Positions 1-12,531 of a stretch of 64,000 nt of DNA are shown here, in pieces. The stretch is from Zygaena filipendulae (Eukaryota; Arthropoda; Insecta; Lepidoptera; Zygaenidae): the NCBI GenBank assembly GCA_907165275.2, contig OU015650.1:7408001-7472000 (forward strand), in the 5' to 3' direction. The position numbers and the translations under genes were made by a program. The number at the start of each line of letters is the position of its first letter. The first letter of the stretch is position 1. The notes under the pieces were generated by a model. The model saw only the letters and a program-made list of their open reading frames with translations, was not told the DNA's origin and made no database searches.

Positions 1-404
1 TAAAGTTAATTTTAAATCAGATTCAAACGTTTAAATATACGAGTACCTATAATTTAAACTTTGGTAGTACTTACTTATATACATACGTACAATTTCAGGA
101 ATCGATTTATACGAAACATTAATAAACCCACGCAACAGCCTTTATACTCGTAGCAGGGGTCGAGGGTCTTCGCTAGGGGGCTCGTTGCTGATAGAAAAGC
201 AACAAAATTGAGTTCTATACCGACAGTTCAATTGTTATCAGATTAAGTACGAAACGACGAAAAGGCTTTGTACCTAGCTTGAATATCTTTACAATACGTA
301 CTTATCTATTGTACAAAGTTTTTTGTGATATTGTAAGTACCTCGGTACTCAATCTATATTCACAAATAAAATTTATTAAGAAATTATATTTTTTGTACCT
401 ACCT
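1..404. other. Intergenic, nothing recognised
   Basis: AT-rich DNA with short TAGGTACC-type motifs. The minus ORF at 302-490 overlaps the SINE tail and is not a gene. Confidence 0.6.
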
Positions 405-683
405 ATATTATAATAATAATCCACTTCACAACACACAAATCTACTTGATCCACAAAGTAAGCTATTATTAGCTTGTGTTGTGAAAACCAAGCAAACATGG
501 TATATAGTACATAGAATTACATATATATTATACTATATATATATATATATATAAACACACCCAAACTGGAAAGTGGAAACCTGTGTTCATCACACAAAGT
601 GCACCCCCACCGGGAATCGAACGCGGAACCTCTTGATTAGCGGGCAGGCATGGTGACCTTCCACGGCTACGCCAATCGGGTCG
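405..683 (-). mobile_element. tRNA-derived SINE, copy 1
   Basis: Reading the minus strand from 683: CGACCCGATTGGCGTA (box A region), CTGCCCGCTAATCAAGAGG, GTTCGATTCCCGGTGGGGG (box B), a body with CACTTTGTGTGATGAACAC and an (AT)n stretch, and a tail ending in ATT repeats. Box A carries a short insertion relative to copy 2 at 41991, so this copy is probably dead. Right-flank ATAATAATAA resembles the tail end, possibly a target duplication. Confidence 0.8.
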
Positions 684-1851
684 TCATAATAATAATAACT
701 TTATTTCTCACAAGTATATACCTACATAGGTACCTAATTTTAACAACATAGTAGTAGATATATAACCTATTTATGTTCCAGTACATTTTATTGTGGAATA
801 CTTTTATTTACTAACTGGATATGAGTATTACTAAATATAATCGAAAATTATACTTCCATAATTTTGCTAACTTCATATTATGGGAGTAAGTATAATTTTC
901 TATTTTGTGAGGGTTTCTTTATATATTACTAGGTTACATTTTGTTTTTTTTGTAAAGCCCTTGATAGGATGCAGGCTCACAGTTTTATTGGCCAATTCTA
1001 TATTCGATTGAAGGATTTGAGCGAGTCATTTTAGCAAATAGCCTGAAATGAGCACGCGGGCTCGTTTGGAAAGCGCCTGGCTGGCGGCGGACTTCTCTCA
1101 TAATAATATTACGTATTTCCCAAATAGGTTAGGTATAGGTTCACTTACGTATTATGTTACTGTCGAACATAACCGAGATTTAGAAAGTAAGTTAAGCTCT
1201 TTTATCCTTTCCTTTTGGAAGTGACGCCGTAGAAAGGAGCTTTGAGGCTTTCGGAATAAATTATTGATGCTAACAATATATCAATGCGCTAACGAATACA
1301 ATGAAGTAGGTACTTAAATAACTTGTGGACTTATCATTATACTATGTAGCTCGTACTCGTAAGTACCTAATTTTTTTTACTGTGTCTCAAGATTCGTGAT
1401 TTGATTTTGGCGAACTTGCTATACCTATAGTTTTGAGTTTTAGCTATTGCTACTGCTCCAATTTTATTTATCTTGCAGGTATCTGTGTGTTTTGTTTGTT
1501 AGAATAAAGCCTTTTATTTACTTACAATTAATTAATTTACGCTTATTGACAACTAAAAGCATCGCTACTGTCATATTGTACTTATTAACTATAGAGACAA
1601 AGTAAAAAAAAAAGATTTGTTTCGGTTATCACATGAATAATGTATAATAATAATAATACATCAATAATACATCATCAGTAATAATACATCATGTTATCTG
1701 CAGATAATATCTAACTGAATTCATAGACTACAGAAAATCATTAAAGAAAGAATAGAATAAAATAAAATTAAACAGTTAATTTCCAAGCGTACAATAATGG
1801 TAACAATATAATAAGTAAAATATGACCGTTTATTTTCGTTATTCTTCTTTA
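684..1851. other. Intergenic, nothing recognised
   Basis: AT-rich; poly-T and TAA repeats; one GC-richer patch around 1050-1095 without an open frame. Confidence 0.55.
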
Positions 1852-2306
1852 TCCCTACATATTATAAAACAAAGTCCTCCGCCGCGCCTGTCTGTCTGTT
1901 CATGATAAATCCAAAAACTACTGAACGGATTTTCATGCTAGTATACATGGTCGTCAGAAAACCTCCGACATATCTGAAACTATGATATTCCCTACACCAG
2001 TACGAACATTTTAGATGTGGAAATTCAGCTGGCAAATCAAGATATTAAGCTTCAAAGTTTCGTAAATTTTGTTAATAAGTATTGCATATTTTTGTAGTTT
2101 AACCCAACAATATCTTTACTGCATAATAACTTCAATTACTATTTTATAAGGATTCCTAGCTGTTATGTCGCCGGTCTTTTTACAGCCTGTATAGTCTTCA
2201 CTAATACATAGTGATTTAAGAGGAAGGTTTACACGTGTATAGTTTATCCTGGAATTCCTGCGGGAACTCCAAAACTATCCCTGTTGAAACCGCGGGGGAC
2301 ATCTAG
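1852..2306 (+). mobile_element. Helitron-like non-autonomous element
   Basis: Starts TC...CATATTATAAAAC and ends GGAACTCC...GTTGAAACCGCGGGGGACATCTAG. Carries the internal 'CTGAACGGATTTTCATGC' segment seen in other copies. Terminal features (5' TC, 3' hairpin then CTAG followed by T) fit the Helitron pattern. Confidence 0.65.
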
Positions 2307-2836
2307 TATATATATATATGCATATTATGTAGGTACGTAGGTACCTCCCTCCATAATGATAAACGAAGATCTATAAGTATTAACAGAACCGAAGTGAGTG
2401 TTGGAACGATGGTGACTACTTCGTACAAAGATTCTCGGAGTTACAGTGATCTTATTAGGCTATATGACCCGTCCAGATAGCGGGCCAGTGACGAAATGAA
2501 ATCCTTCTAGCTTATACCTGTGTAACTATATGTTTTTATTCTTTTATCCTCCGTTTCTTGGACATAACAAAAACAGTTCCTGATAACGAAAATGAAAGAT
2601 CATGGATAATATTTACTTATATAACTTATGATAGCAAGTTGTTATGATATGCGATTGTTTTAAAAAAATGTTTTATGGATGGTATGTGATAATATTTATG
2701 ATGTATAGCGCACTTAATTTGAATATAAATGTGCCTCTTTGTGACATAGTCTGATTGGTTCCTACCTAATTAGTAGGTTGGTATAGATAGAACTACGAAG
2801 TAACACAAGGGGCAACAAATCAATTATTATTATTTA

Positions 2837-3074
2837 CTAGTTCTGCCCCGCGGTTTCACCCGCGTTAATTTAAATAAATAAATAAGTACCCTACGTGTTA
2901 ATCTGATGTATAAGCTATATTATTTTAAAGTTTCATTTAAATCCATCCATTAGTTTTTGCGTGAAAGAGTAACAAACATCCATCCATCTATCCATTCATC
3001 CATCCATCCATCCATCCATCCATCCATCCATCCATACATACTTACAAACTTTCGCGTTTATAATATTTGTAGGA
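2837..3074 (-). mobile_element. Helitron-like element with (CATC)n microsatellite
   Basis: Begins CTAG...CCCCGCGGTTTCACCCGCG and ends TTATAATATTTGTAGGA. A (CATC)n tract occupies about 2977-3036, inside the element. Confidence 0.7.
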
Positions 3075-5666
3075 TGGAAATAACGGAATCCTAATAATTT
3101 CTTGTCTGTCATGTCTGTCCATCTGTCTGTTCGTACTTATGTAACAGCCATTTCGATGAGAATGAGAATATGATGAGAATGTGTCGTGGAATTTTCGAAA
3201 TATCTACATTTGTGGAATATTTTCACAAAAAAACTTTACGTATACTGTCTACTAACTAATTGAATCTTAACGTTTAATAAGCATTAATCTTTTTACGATG
3301 AAACTTTTCACTGTGCATAATCCGACGAGCACTTTTCTTTGGGCACGGTATGAACAAAATCGTTACGCATTTAAATTTAAAATTTTCCTGAGTTCGCCAT
3401 TACACTAACCAAATCGTTCGGTTGTATAATGTAAATATATAAACATAAAAATAAATCATTCCTTTCACATGTAAGAAGGTAGGTAGGTAAACGCGCCTGT
3501 TTCGCCTTCTTGAAATTGACGCTTGACCAATCGTCAGTAAAAAAAATATAAATTGATAAAGTGCCTGTAACTGTAACAATGTAATTATTTTTTAATAAAT
3601 AAATATAAAAAGTAGCATATTTAATTGGTATTTTTTAATCTTAAATGGAAATAGGTACGGCAATAAAGTGTATGAAATCGTATATGCAGCGAAATCAGTG
3701 TGTGGCGATGGTTACGGGTATTCCCCCGTGGTAGGGAATTATGAAGACTGAAGGGCGGCGACGCGCAACGGGTTGACTGCTTATTTGTACTGGCAGGCAA
3801 CAATGCGGCCGAGATCAAAGACCGGTACCGGAATTAATTTGCGAATGCTATCTCACCCCGGGCCCCGGCCCCGTCCCGCGCACCGCCCGTTCCACTCGAC
3901 CCTGACAAACCTAACAAAAACGTTTTCGTATTTTTTTTTTTATCACAAAAGTATTTGAACACTCTGTATTTAATGCCTTTGAAGTTAAATAAAGAGTGAA
4001 TATTCGAGAATAACAAAAGCAACTTAGAGAGTCTTCACGTTGTTTAAAAAAATTAATTAGGTAATATTGTCAGTTGCATTTTCGAGTATTTGAAAGAAAA
4101 GAAGTAAGAAAATACACACAAGAAAAACAAACAAACTTATACAGTGCCTAATCTAAAGTAGACAATATAAAATCTCTTGCATACTCTACCGGAAGGGTCA
4201 TCAACTCAGCATTAGCTACACCTAGCGCTATCTTTTTAATAATAATAATAATAAATCATTTGTTTGCATAACACGGAGACGATTTTACGATCTCTTTCTT
4301 TGAAGTAGGCGATTTATTCATAATAATTTATCTAGCGTTTACCATCATATTATAATATATATCTTTATATAATAAACGGGATAATTTGAAATTGTGTATC
4401 GGTGATATTCGATCCTTGTAAATACAAGTAATTCTGCGAATATTAGGTAGGTTATAATAGGCTAATATATACGATAGTACCTACACAGTCCCCAAAATTA
4501 AATTTATATCGGGTTATTTTACTGACCATATATCACGGAGTGGGGCGCCGGTATGTCAGAGTAATGAGCTGGTTACCGGTCGTGCCGCTCACAAGACTGC
4601 AATTGATTTATCCAAACGCCGACTGAGAGCTTTTGGGCTATTTACACAGATCGATTGAGACTTATTGGCACGCTTGCTTTGGTTGAAGAGCGCCGTTTGA
4701 TTGAACATGGAAAGGGGCTCTTGCTTGTGATAGGTACGTTTCAATTATATTTTACATTCGTGTTTAAAAACTGACTAAATCCGTACAAAGTACCTATTTA
4801 GCAGAAAATTAATTATTTTCTAAAAATGTGACTTGTCCTCAGTGAGATCAAACTTGCAGATTTTGGTGTATTTATTTAATTTAGTAAAATTACAATTATT
4901 TTACAAGTCATCTTGTTCGCACATATAGCAATTTATGCATGCACTTGTCCACCGAGAAAGTTTAGATTCGTTTAGTCTTTGTTATTTATTACCGATATTC
5001 CTAATTAAAATAGGATAAGCGACAAATTTTGTAGAATAGATTTCCGATTCTAACTATGTTATGGTTTTAGTGAAATTACAATATGCCTTCTTTTGCACCC
5101 AGCTGTAATAAAATATAATTAAGCATGTTAAGTTTATTATCAAAAATGGATGATGCATTATCTATTTTATTGTTATTAGGTAGGAAGTTTCAGATGTAAT
5201 ACTAGCGAAGACTCCAATCAAGTATTCGTACACATAAGCACATACATAGTTACCTTCTACTCTGTAGTAGGTAGGAAAGTATAGGAAATTAGCGGAGAGT
5301 TAGATAGAACGTGACTCTCAAAGGCAATCTGACCGATAGGGGCCGATTAAGATCCCTCTTTTTCTATACGATTGATTTAGTTTTATTGCCAGTAATAAAT
5401 AGCCGTTTCGATCTCTTATACACATTAGCAAAGATAAATCTTTTTTACTTAAATCCACTTCCACACATAAATTGTTCGATCGCAAATTACTTTCCTGAGT
5501 AGATGCGTTATTGGTTCATCAATAACTGTCAGTGTTCTAGCCTTAGATACTTATTTGTATTTCAAGTCAAAAAGTTTAGTTTTGTATGGTTATATCAAAC
5601 GATAAAATAGATCGTTTAGATTGGCCGGGTAAGTTATAGTATTCGGTTTAGAATAAGTAACCATCA
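3075..5666. other. Intergenic, nothing recognised
   Basis: AT-rich with a GC-rich patch at 3720-3910 (many CCGGCCCC-like runs) and (AAT)n near 4240. Short ORFs on both strands around 3621-4022 are compositional. Confidence 0.5.
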
Positions 5667-5903
5667 TCTATATAATAAAATGCTTTGTCCTGAATGACTG
5701 ATGGATCAACGCACAGCCTAAACCGCTGATCGTAGAGACCTGAAACTTGGAGGGTGTGTTATTTGTATGACGTAGGCATCCGATAAGAAAGGATTTTTGA
5801 AAATTCAACCCCTAAGGGGATGAAAAGGGGTTGAAAAGTTTGTATGGAACAATTCCGCAGGAACTTCGAAATTATCGCGGGTGAAACCGCGCGGGACAGC
5901 TAG
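5667..5903 (+). mobile_element. Helitron-like element
   Basis: TCTATATAATAAAATGC at the left end; GCGGGTGAAACCGCGCGGG then ACAGCTAG at the right end. Followed by a degenerate piece of a minus-orientation copy up to about 6042. Confidence 0.65.
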
Positions 5904-6179
5904 TGGTTACAGTTAGCTCTCTTCTCTGTACCCCCGACAATGTGTATGCAAAATTTCATGACAATCAGTTGAGCCGTTAAGGCGTGAATGCGTAACAAAC
6001 TAATAAAAAACTCACATTCGTATTTATAATAGTGAGAATGTAAAGGTTAGACTTTTAATTTTGAACTCTTTCGAATCAAAGAATAAGATTTAATTAAATC
6101 CACAAAAATTAGTTAATTCTTCACACAACGATAACTTTAATGTCGGAAAAATTCATAACTTGAATATCTATAGATATCT

Positions 6180-6466
6180 ATATATTATATCTACTCACAT
6201 AAATAAATTGAGGCGTTTGTTTGTAATTTCAAATTAACAGCTTTTCACTAAATTCATATGAAAGCATGTACGATACTTAATAAAAAAAAAAAAAAAAAAT
6301 TCTTCTGGCTGTCTGTCTGTTTTGGCAAATCTCTGAAACAGCTGAACTGATTTGAAGGGGCCTTTCACTGGCAGATAGCTGATTTTATAAGGAGTAACAT
6401 AGTCTAACTACTTTTATTTTAGAAAAAAAAAAATAGTTCCTGCGGGAATTTCGAAAGCGCAGCTAG
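6180..6466 (+). mobile_element. Helitron-like element, degenerate, abutting the next copy
   Basis: Ends CTGCGGGAATTTCGAAAGCG then CAGCTAG at 6463-6466. The hairpin is partly lost and the left end is uncertain. The following copy starts directly at 6467. Confidence 0.45.
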
Positions 6467-6647
6467 TCTTTATGTATAAAAATGAATTGCTGTTCGTAAG
6501 TCTAAACTCGAGAATGGCTGGACCGATTTGGCTAATTTTGATCTTCAAAGATTCGTGGAAGTACAGGGAAGGTTAAAACGGTGAGAAGTTGGGAGTTCCT
6601 TCGGGAATTCCGAAATTCACGCGGGTGAAACCGCGGGGCACAGCTAG
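6467..6647 (+). mobile_element. Helitron-like element
   Basis: Starts TCTTTATGTATAAAAATG immediately after the CTAG of the preceding copy; ends CGCGGGTGAAACCGCGGGGC then ACAGCTAG. Intact 3' hairpin. Confidence 0.65.
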
Positions 6648-9600
6648 TAATTAGATAAATATTTAAATTATCTTCTGGAACGTTTTTGTAAAATATACAA
6701 TTAAAATTTATGAACGAATTTTTGTGAAATGTATTATAACATCGTAATTAGCTTTTTCATCATTTTTCGCAGACACGAAAGTTAACTCGTTTATTTAGCT
6801 TTGACGGTGAAGTAATGAATGTAAATTATATTTATAAAGAGCGAACAGCTCGGCGGGCGGCCGTCTGCGAAGTTGAACTGAACAAAAGGTGTTGAACGAG
6901 AGTAAACAAGTTGCAATAAGTTACACGGCCAAAGTGACATGCGGGTGTTAGTTCGTTTAGTGCCTGTTGCCTGTTAGATTTTACTCGCCCCTATAAACAT
7001 CGAAAGACATTCGAACATAAAGCTGAAATAAAAAAAAAATACATAGTAGCGACTTTGACATAAACCCTTTTAAGTTTTCGGTATTTATCAAAACCCGAAT
7101 TTTTTTTTAAATTAGTGTGGAATTATTTAAGACTACAAACTTACCAGAACTAATAGTGTTTTAAACACGATTTTTGTTTGGGAGATCGAGTTTAAAAATA
7201 TAATTAAGTATAATATAATAGTTATAACTATTTAAGTTACCTTAGTAGGAAATTAAGTTAACTACTTATATATACTCTCAGTAGAAACTATAGATCTATT
7301 TAAAAATAAAAACAAATTAGACCAGACAAATTATTGTTGCCTAGACCAACCCATAAACTTTATGCGGTAGGTACTTAAAAAAACAGGAAGGTAGTGTAGC
7401 AATAGTATGGAGATAAGCAATAGGTAAACTAGAGCTATTTATTACTCGGATGTGGGAGCAAATTCTTTAGGTGTTTACGGCGGTAGCGGATAAAAGTTGG
7501 CAAGTTGACGCTTCGAGATAAGTCCGGCCCGGAAAGGTTACAATTCAATTTTCCACTGGAGTCGCGTCGGCTGCGAAAGGGGTTTCTCGACCGACCGCTT
7601 CAGCGCTACGCTGGCTACGACCGTTCGCACTCTACGTAGATTCTCGTAGCACTATCTACGTATTTGTTGAACTAGTATAGAAGAAGAATTTGTATAGCAA
7701 TTTAATTTGCGTATCATACAATATAACTTGTGTTATACAGGCGTAGCAATCATTATGGGATACCTACTATAGAACCTATTTATATTACGATAGCGTGAAC
7801 CCTGAGTTAATAACTACTAAAAGAGTATATCAGGGAATACTGAAGTTTACATCGTTGGAACTGAAGACAAAAAACTGTAATTTAGCATATTATTTCTCTA
7901 ATTAGTTCGAATTGTCTTACTATTATAACTGACCGGTAAAATGAGATTAAAAATAGCAATTGGGATCTGTGCAGAACAAAAGGTCCATTACGTCCATGAT
8001 AGTGTGAGGTTAAGTCCGTGAAATAGTTCTGCGCTCCCGAAAACAAGCAATTTAACTCGCATCTACCAAAACTTACAATATTAACATTACGACTGCGGTT
8101 CTGATCACTTTATGGTTAGCGGATGACGTGTTAATTTTTACCGACAAAAACATTAAGTATCAGCATTTTCAATGCAAAATCTTTGGTTCCGTAGGTACTT
8201 CTTTTTTAATATTGTAATATTTTAATTATTCTTAATTAAAATTTTTGTGTTTACTTTTGTCCTTTTCAGTATTCCTATTGTAAAAGGCCGTAGGTAGGTA
8301 TTACGAAAGAGTTTTATGCAATAAGATTAAATTCAGGTCTTTTTTAAAGAGCATTGTGATTCGAGCGTCCAGACTGACCGGGGAAGAAAATCAATTAAGT
8401 CCACTCGGCATTGAATGTTGATTCTGTCTAATTGAAACCAAACTGCAATGCACTAATAAATTGAATCCAGTATTTATTACAATACACTCACTATGCTATA
8501 ATATGACTATATGATACAGCTAACCAAACCAGCATTTACCAAATTTATCTTAAATTAAAATTATATTCATTCTACATTGATAATAAATTTAATAATACTT
8601 TATGGATATACTCAAGCTTTTTTTTAAATCGTGAGGGAACCATAAATTAGTAAATAAGTATTATTGTTTAGTTCATATGAGCATGGACCAATTAATCTAG
8701 TTTTATTGGTCCATGGTATGAGTTACTTTTACAAATGGTTGGAATATTTCCAATGATATTTATAACTTATAATATCATTGGAATGGTTCTCTTGAATTTG
8801 TGAATTCACCAATAAAAACAGTGCAATTATTTTTGCCTGTTTTCGGAGTTTCCAATTGCCAATTCATTAAAATACTATGTACTAAATAACATTATTACGG
8901 CCATTATCATCGGAAACGGCCCTAGTTGATACAATTTGCTGAAAGTATTGTCACATAAAAAGCTGTAATCTCAATGCTATCTATCACTTTGGTAGCATGA
9001 AATGTCTTCATAGCGCATCTTCTGCGGGGCGTATAAATAAGTATTAATACGTACCTATTCCGTATACGTTGTTTGTGTAGGTATTTGTTTCAATACGCGT
9101 TTCAGGGAAACTATATTATTATAGAGCTTAACTTATCATTAGATCATCATCATTAACTTATCATTAGGTTCATTAGATCGATCAGAAAATTAATTGTTAT
9201 TTTGTCGAAGGAGTGTTATGATTGTTCGATAATTTTACTTTGACTTGTATTATTTTTTTTCCTAGTTCATCAGAGGAACTTAGGTATAATGGACGCAGGT
9301 AAAACTGCAGCCAAAACCGGTAAAAACTATAATATCAGTAAGAAGGTAGGTATGTACCTATTCGACTTGGGTTGTAATTTAAGTAAAAGGTACAATAATT
9401 GCTGAGGTTTGGTTCCGTGTAGTGTCGAACAGTGGACGGGTGTTCACCACAATTTGCAATTAATTACAACACTCCGGTGACCGCCGCCGACCTCCGCTAG
9501 CCTGTGCAATGCCCACGTGCCGTGTTTGCCCACCCATTAAAATTCACGCGCAACGAATATTAATTTGGTCTTTGTAAAAAAAAAAAAACAATTTTGTGTT

Positions 9601-10143
9601 ATGCTCGTAACTTGATTACTTGTTACGAAATTGGTCCAGCGCCTAAAATTTCTAATTTATACAAGAACTTGCGATTACTAGCGGTTTCACTCGTTTGAAT
9701 TTTTTTTTATGTTCAATATTAATGACTGTAAATTAAAAAAGAGCATCAACAATCAACATAATATAATACATAATCATATAATTATGTAGATACTCTTTTT
9801 TGATGTATATAATATGTAGGTAGACTAGGTATGTGCTTTATTTATATTTTCCTGGTAATAATATTTTTTTTTTATTTTATTCTGTTTTTGGAAACCTGCC
9901 ACTAAATATCACCTAGCCAAAAGGTTGACTGGTATATAGAATGCCTTGGGCATTAAGTCCGCCTTTTTTACAGTAGGTAAAGTGGAATAAAGTTCTTTAA
10001 ATAAAAAATAAATTCTATATAATACATAGGTATTTTGTGAATTCCATTAAAACCAGTTTAGTATAATAGTTTTTCCTTCATTCTAAGAGACCTAATGTTA
10101 CCTAATAACAAATATTAAGTATATTATTTTTATATTAATACTT
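6648..10143. other. Intergenic with GC-rich patches and hairpins
   Basis: TATTTATAAAG at 6828 precedes a GC-rich stretch (6845-6970) and could be a promoter, but no ORF follows. Other patches at 7440-7640 and 9470-9550 include TTAATTAC homeodomain-type sites. Two perfect hairpins at 8682-8783. No gene seen. Confidence 0.4.
8682..8783. repeat. Two adjacent perfect inverted repeats
   Basis: CATGGACCAAT / ATTGGTCCATG (8682-8692 and 8705-8715) followed by TTCCAATGATATT / AATATCATTGGAA (8748-8760 and 8771-8783). Confidence 0.85.
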
Positions 10144-10313
10144 GCTATTCTCCGCGGTTTCACCCACGTTAATCCCGAAGTTTCTGCAATTCCGGGATTA
10201 AAATTGCTCTATGTTCTTTTCTGTACCCGTAACAATGTAGGTAGGGATATGCAAAATTTCATGACATGATGTAACAAATAAACAAACTCACATTCGCATT
10301 TATAATATTAGGA
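10144..10313 (-). mobile_element. Helitron-like element
   Basis: CTCCGCGGTTTCACCCACG at the left; ACATTCGCATTTATAATATT then AGGAT at the right. CTAG end is mutated. Confidence 0.55.
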
Positions 10314-10640
10314 TTTATGTAGGTAGGTACATATAAAATACGATGTACAAAACAGGATTGTATTCTAAATTGTTTGATTATGACTGTAACGTACCTATAG
10401 GTAGATATATCAAGCCTATTGAAATGTTTTAAATTTTAACAAGCTTAATTTGCAATGCTCATATGTAACGTGTCCCGATTTTGCATCAAAAAATATGATA
10501 GGTATACTAACAATTTTTCAACCACTTGCTCGTACCCGATTGAGATGAAAGGCATAGATACTTTTGCAAGCTCGGGTACAAAGTAACATTATACAATACC
10601 ATCAGGCTAATTTGATGATAAGTTGGCATTTTGGGAATGG

Positions 10641-10679
10641 AACGTCTTGTTGGCACACGGCAGGTGCCAACAAGACGTT
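10641..10679. repeat. Perfect 16-bp inverted repeat (hairpin, 7-nt loop)
   Basis: AACGTCTTGTTGGCAC and its exact complement GTGCCAACAAGACGTT, GC-rich compared with surroundings. Confidence 0.88.
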
Positions 10680-10728
10680 TATAGTTTATAGATTTACTTA
10701 TAGGAGACGTCAGCTAAGAACGGATTTC

Positions 10729-10784
10729 AAGCAGTTCCGCGGGAACTCACAAATTAATGCAGGTAGGTACGCACGGAACAGCAA
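10729..10784 (+). mobile_element. Helitron-like 3' end remnant
   Basis: GCAGTTCCGCGGGAACTC and CGGAACAGCAAG correspond to the last ~60 bp of the family. The hairpin is interrupted by a GTAGGTAC insertion. Confidence 0.35.
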
Positions 10785-12361
10785 GTTTCATATAGGTACC
10801 AACGATATATTTTTTTACAGTTTAACATTTTAGATTTTATTCGAACACACGAGTAGGTATCCACAATCCACATGTAGAAAGTTTTACCTATTGTTCTCGA
10901 TACCAGTTAATGTTTCCCTACTAAGTTATTAGGTTTGGGAAGTCATTAGCAATTCAAATGGCGAACCACCGCATGGTTAACCCACTGAAAAGGAGATTCT
11001 CTTTCACATGACCGCTTTTGTAAATAATTTATTACTGTTTGTCCAGTTCCGAAGTATGGCTTTGTTTTCCAGAAAATACAACGGGACGGTGGTAATAACT
11101 GTTCATATTTGGCATTGTACCACCTCACTCGTATTTGTGTCACCGCGCTGACTGTAAACAATATAATTTTTATCTTTATTATCGTCATGAACAACAAGGA
11201 TATTCATACTCTACAATCTACATTTTGGAGCGATTTACATTACAGGTTATTTTTTTGAGCCGGAAGAGTATCTAAGTAACTTAAAGTGTCCATGATATTA
11301 ACTTGAAAGTTACTTTTGCTAACTTTTGCTAAAAGTAGTTTAAAAAATGTAGATAAAAAATAAAGATTTGGTCAATTTCATATTATTAGTTTTAATTTAC
11401 ATAAAAAGCTATTATACAGGGAAGGAATTAGCCTCAACAAAAACAGAGTAGACAATTGACTTTGTTTCTAAGAATTTGTGAAAAAAGAACGGTGTCGCGT
11501 TTAATCTTTGAAACGACGATTTTGAAACGCCATAATATACCTAAATATTTTTTATACCTAATTCATAATTATCATTAGGTACTAATGTAACGGTGTACTA
11601 TGCTTCTTTGGTATTTCTTTTTATAAAAATAATTAAAAAGAGATTTAGACAGTCTAATTATTATTGTGAAAGCCGATAAACACAAAATTAGGCGTTTATA
11701 CCAAACTCCGGGCTTGAACTCAGTTGAATGGCCATCTATATTATTGCTATGTTTCTAGATATGTAAAACCACTGATATTATAATGCGTTAAAAAAGTTAT
11801 AGGTACCTATATTACTTAATGCTTAAAACAAACATATTATTATGATGGTAAAATAACTGATTTAAATCTGATAAAGTCACATTGAGATTTGAACTTTGTG
11901 TTTTTGAGTGTCACGCACCTGCCAACGGCACAGACGGTTGAGGGGGTGGTAAGAATTTCAATCACAGACACTGGCGGCTGGAGTCGGGCCCCGCTCACTC
12001 ACAAGACAAATTGCACACGAGTTGGTTTCAATATAATATGTTTACAAAGGTAGGCATGTTGAGTTTACTCACGATGCGATCCAGTTCATTGGTGTCACAC
12101 TTATGTTGGAGCACCGCTTTGATGTCAACGTACACTGATATCTCAAACTGCACTTTATGGAACCTAACATCGACACAGTTAAACTGAAGTATTTAGATGG
12201 AATGGATTGAAAACCAGTGTCATCTACAACAAGATATCTCTTGATATTCTACAGGTATATCTGTAATCGCATATATTTATTGTCATGAAAGCATGTTTTT
12301 AATTTCATATCATTACTAGATACCTACCTATTCACTGCAGTTTACCCTAGTTAATTTTATA

Positions 12362-12531
12362 GTTCCTGCGGGAATTTCAGGGTAAAAAGTACCTTATATT
12401 CCTTTCTGTAGGTATATAATTATTACCCTTCCCTTTACAATATGTATGCAAAATTTCATGAATTTCGGTTAAGGCTAAGGCGTGAATGCGAGGCAAACAA
12501 ACAAACTCACATTCGCATTTATAATATTTAT
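12362..12531 (-). mobile_element. Helitron-like element, 3' hairpin lost
   Basis: GTTCCTGCGGGAATTTCAGG at the left, 'GCAAAATTTCATGAA' inside, and ACATTCGCATTTATAATATT at the right. Confidence 0.5.
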
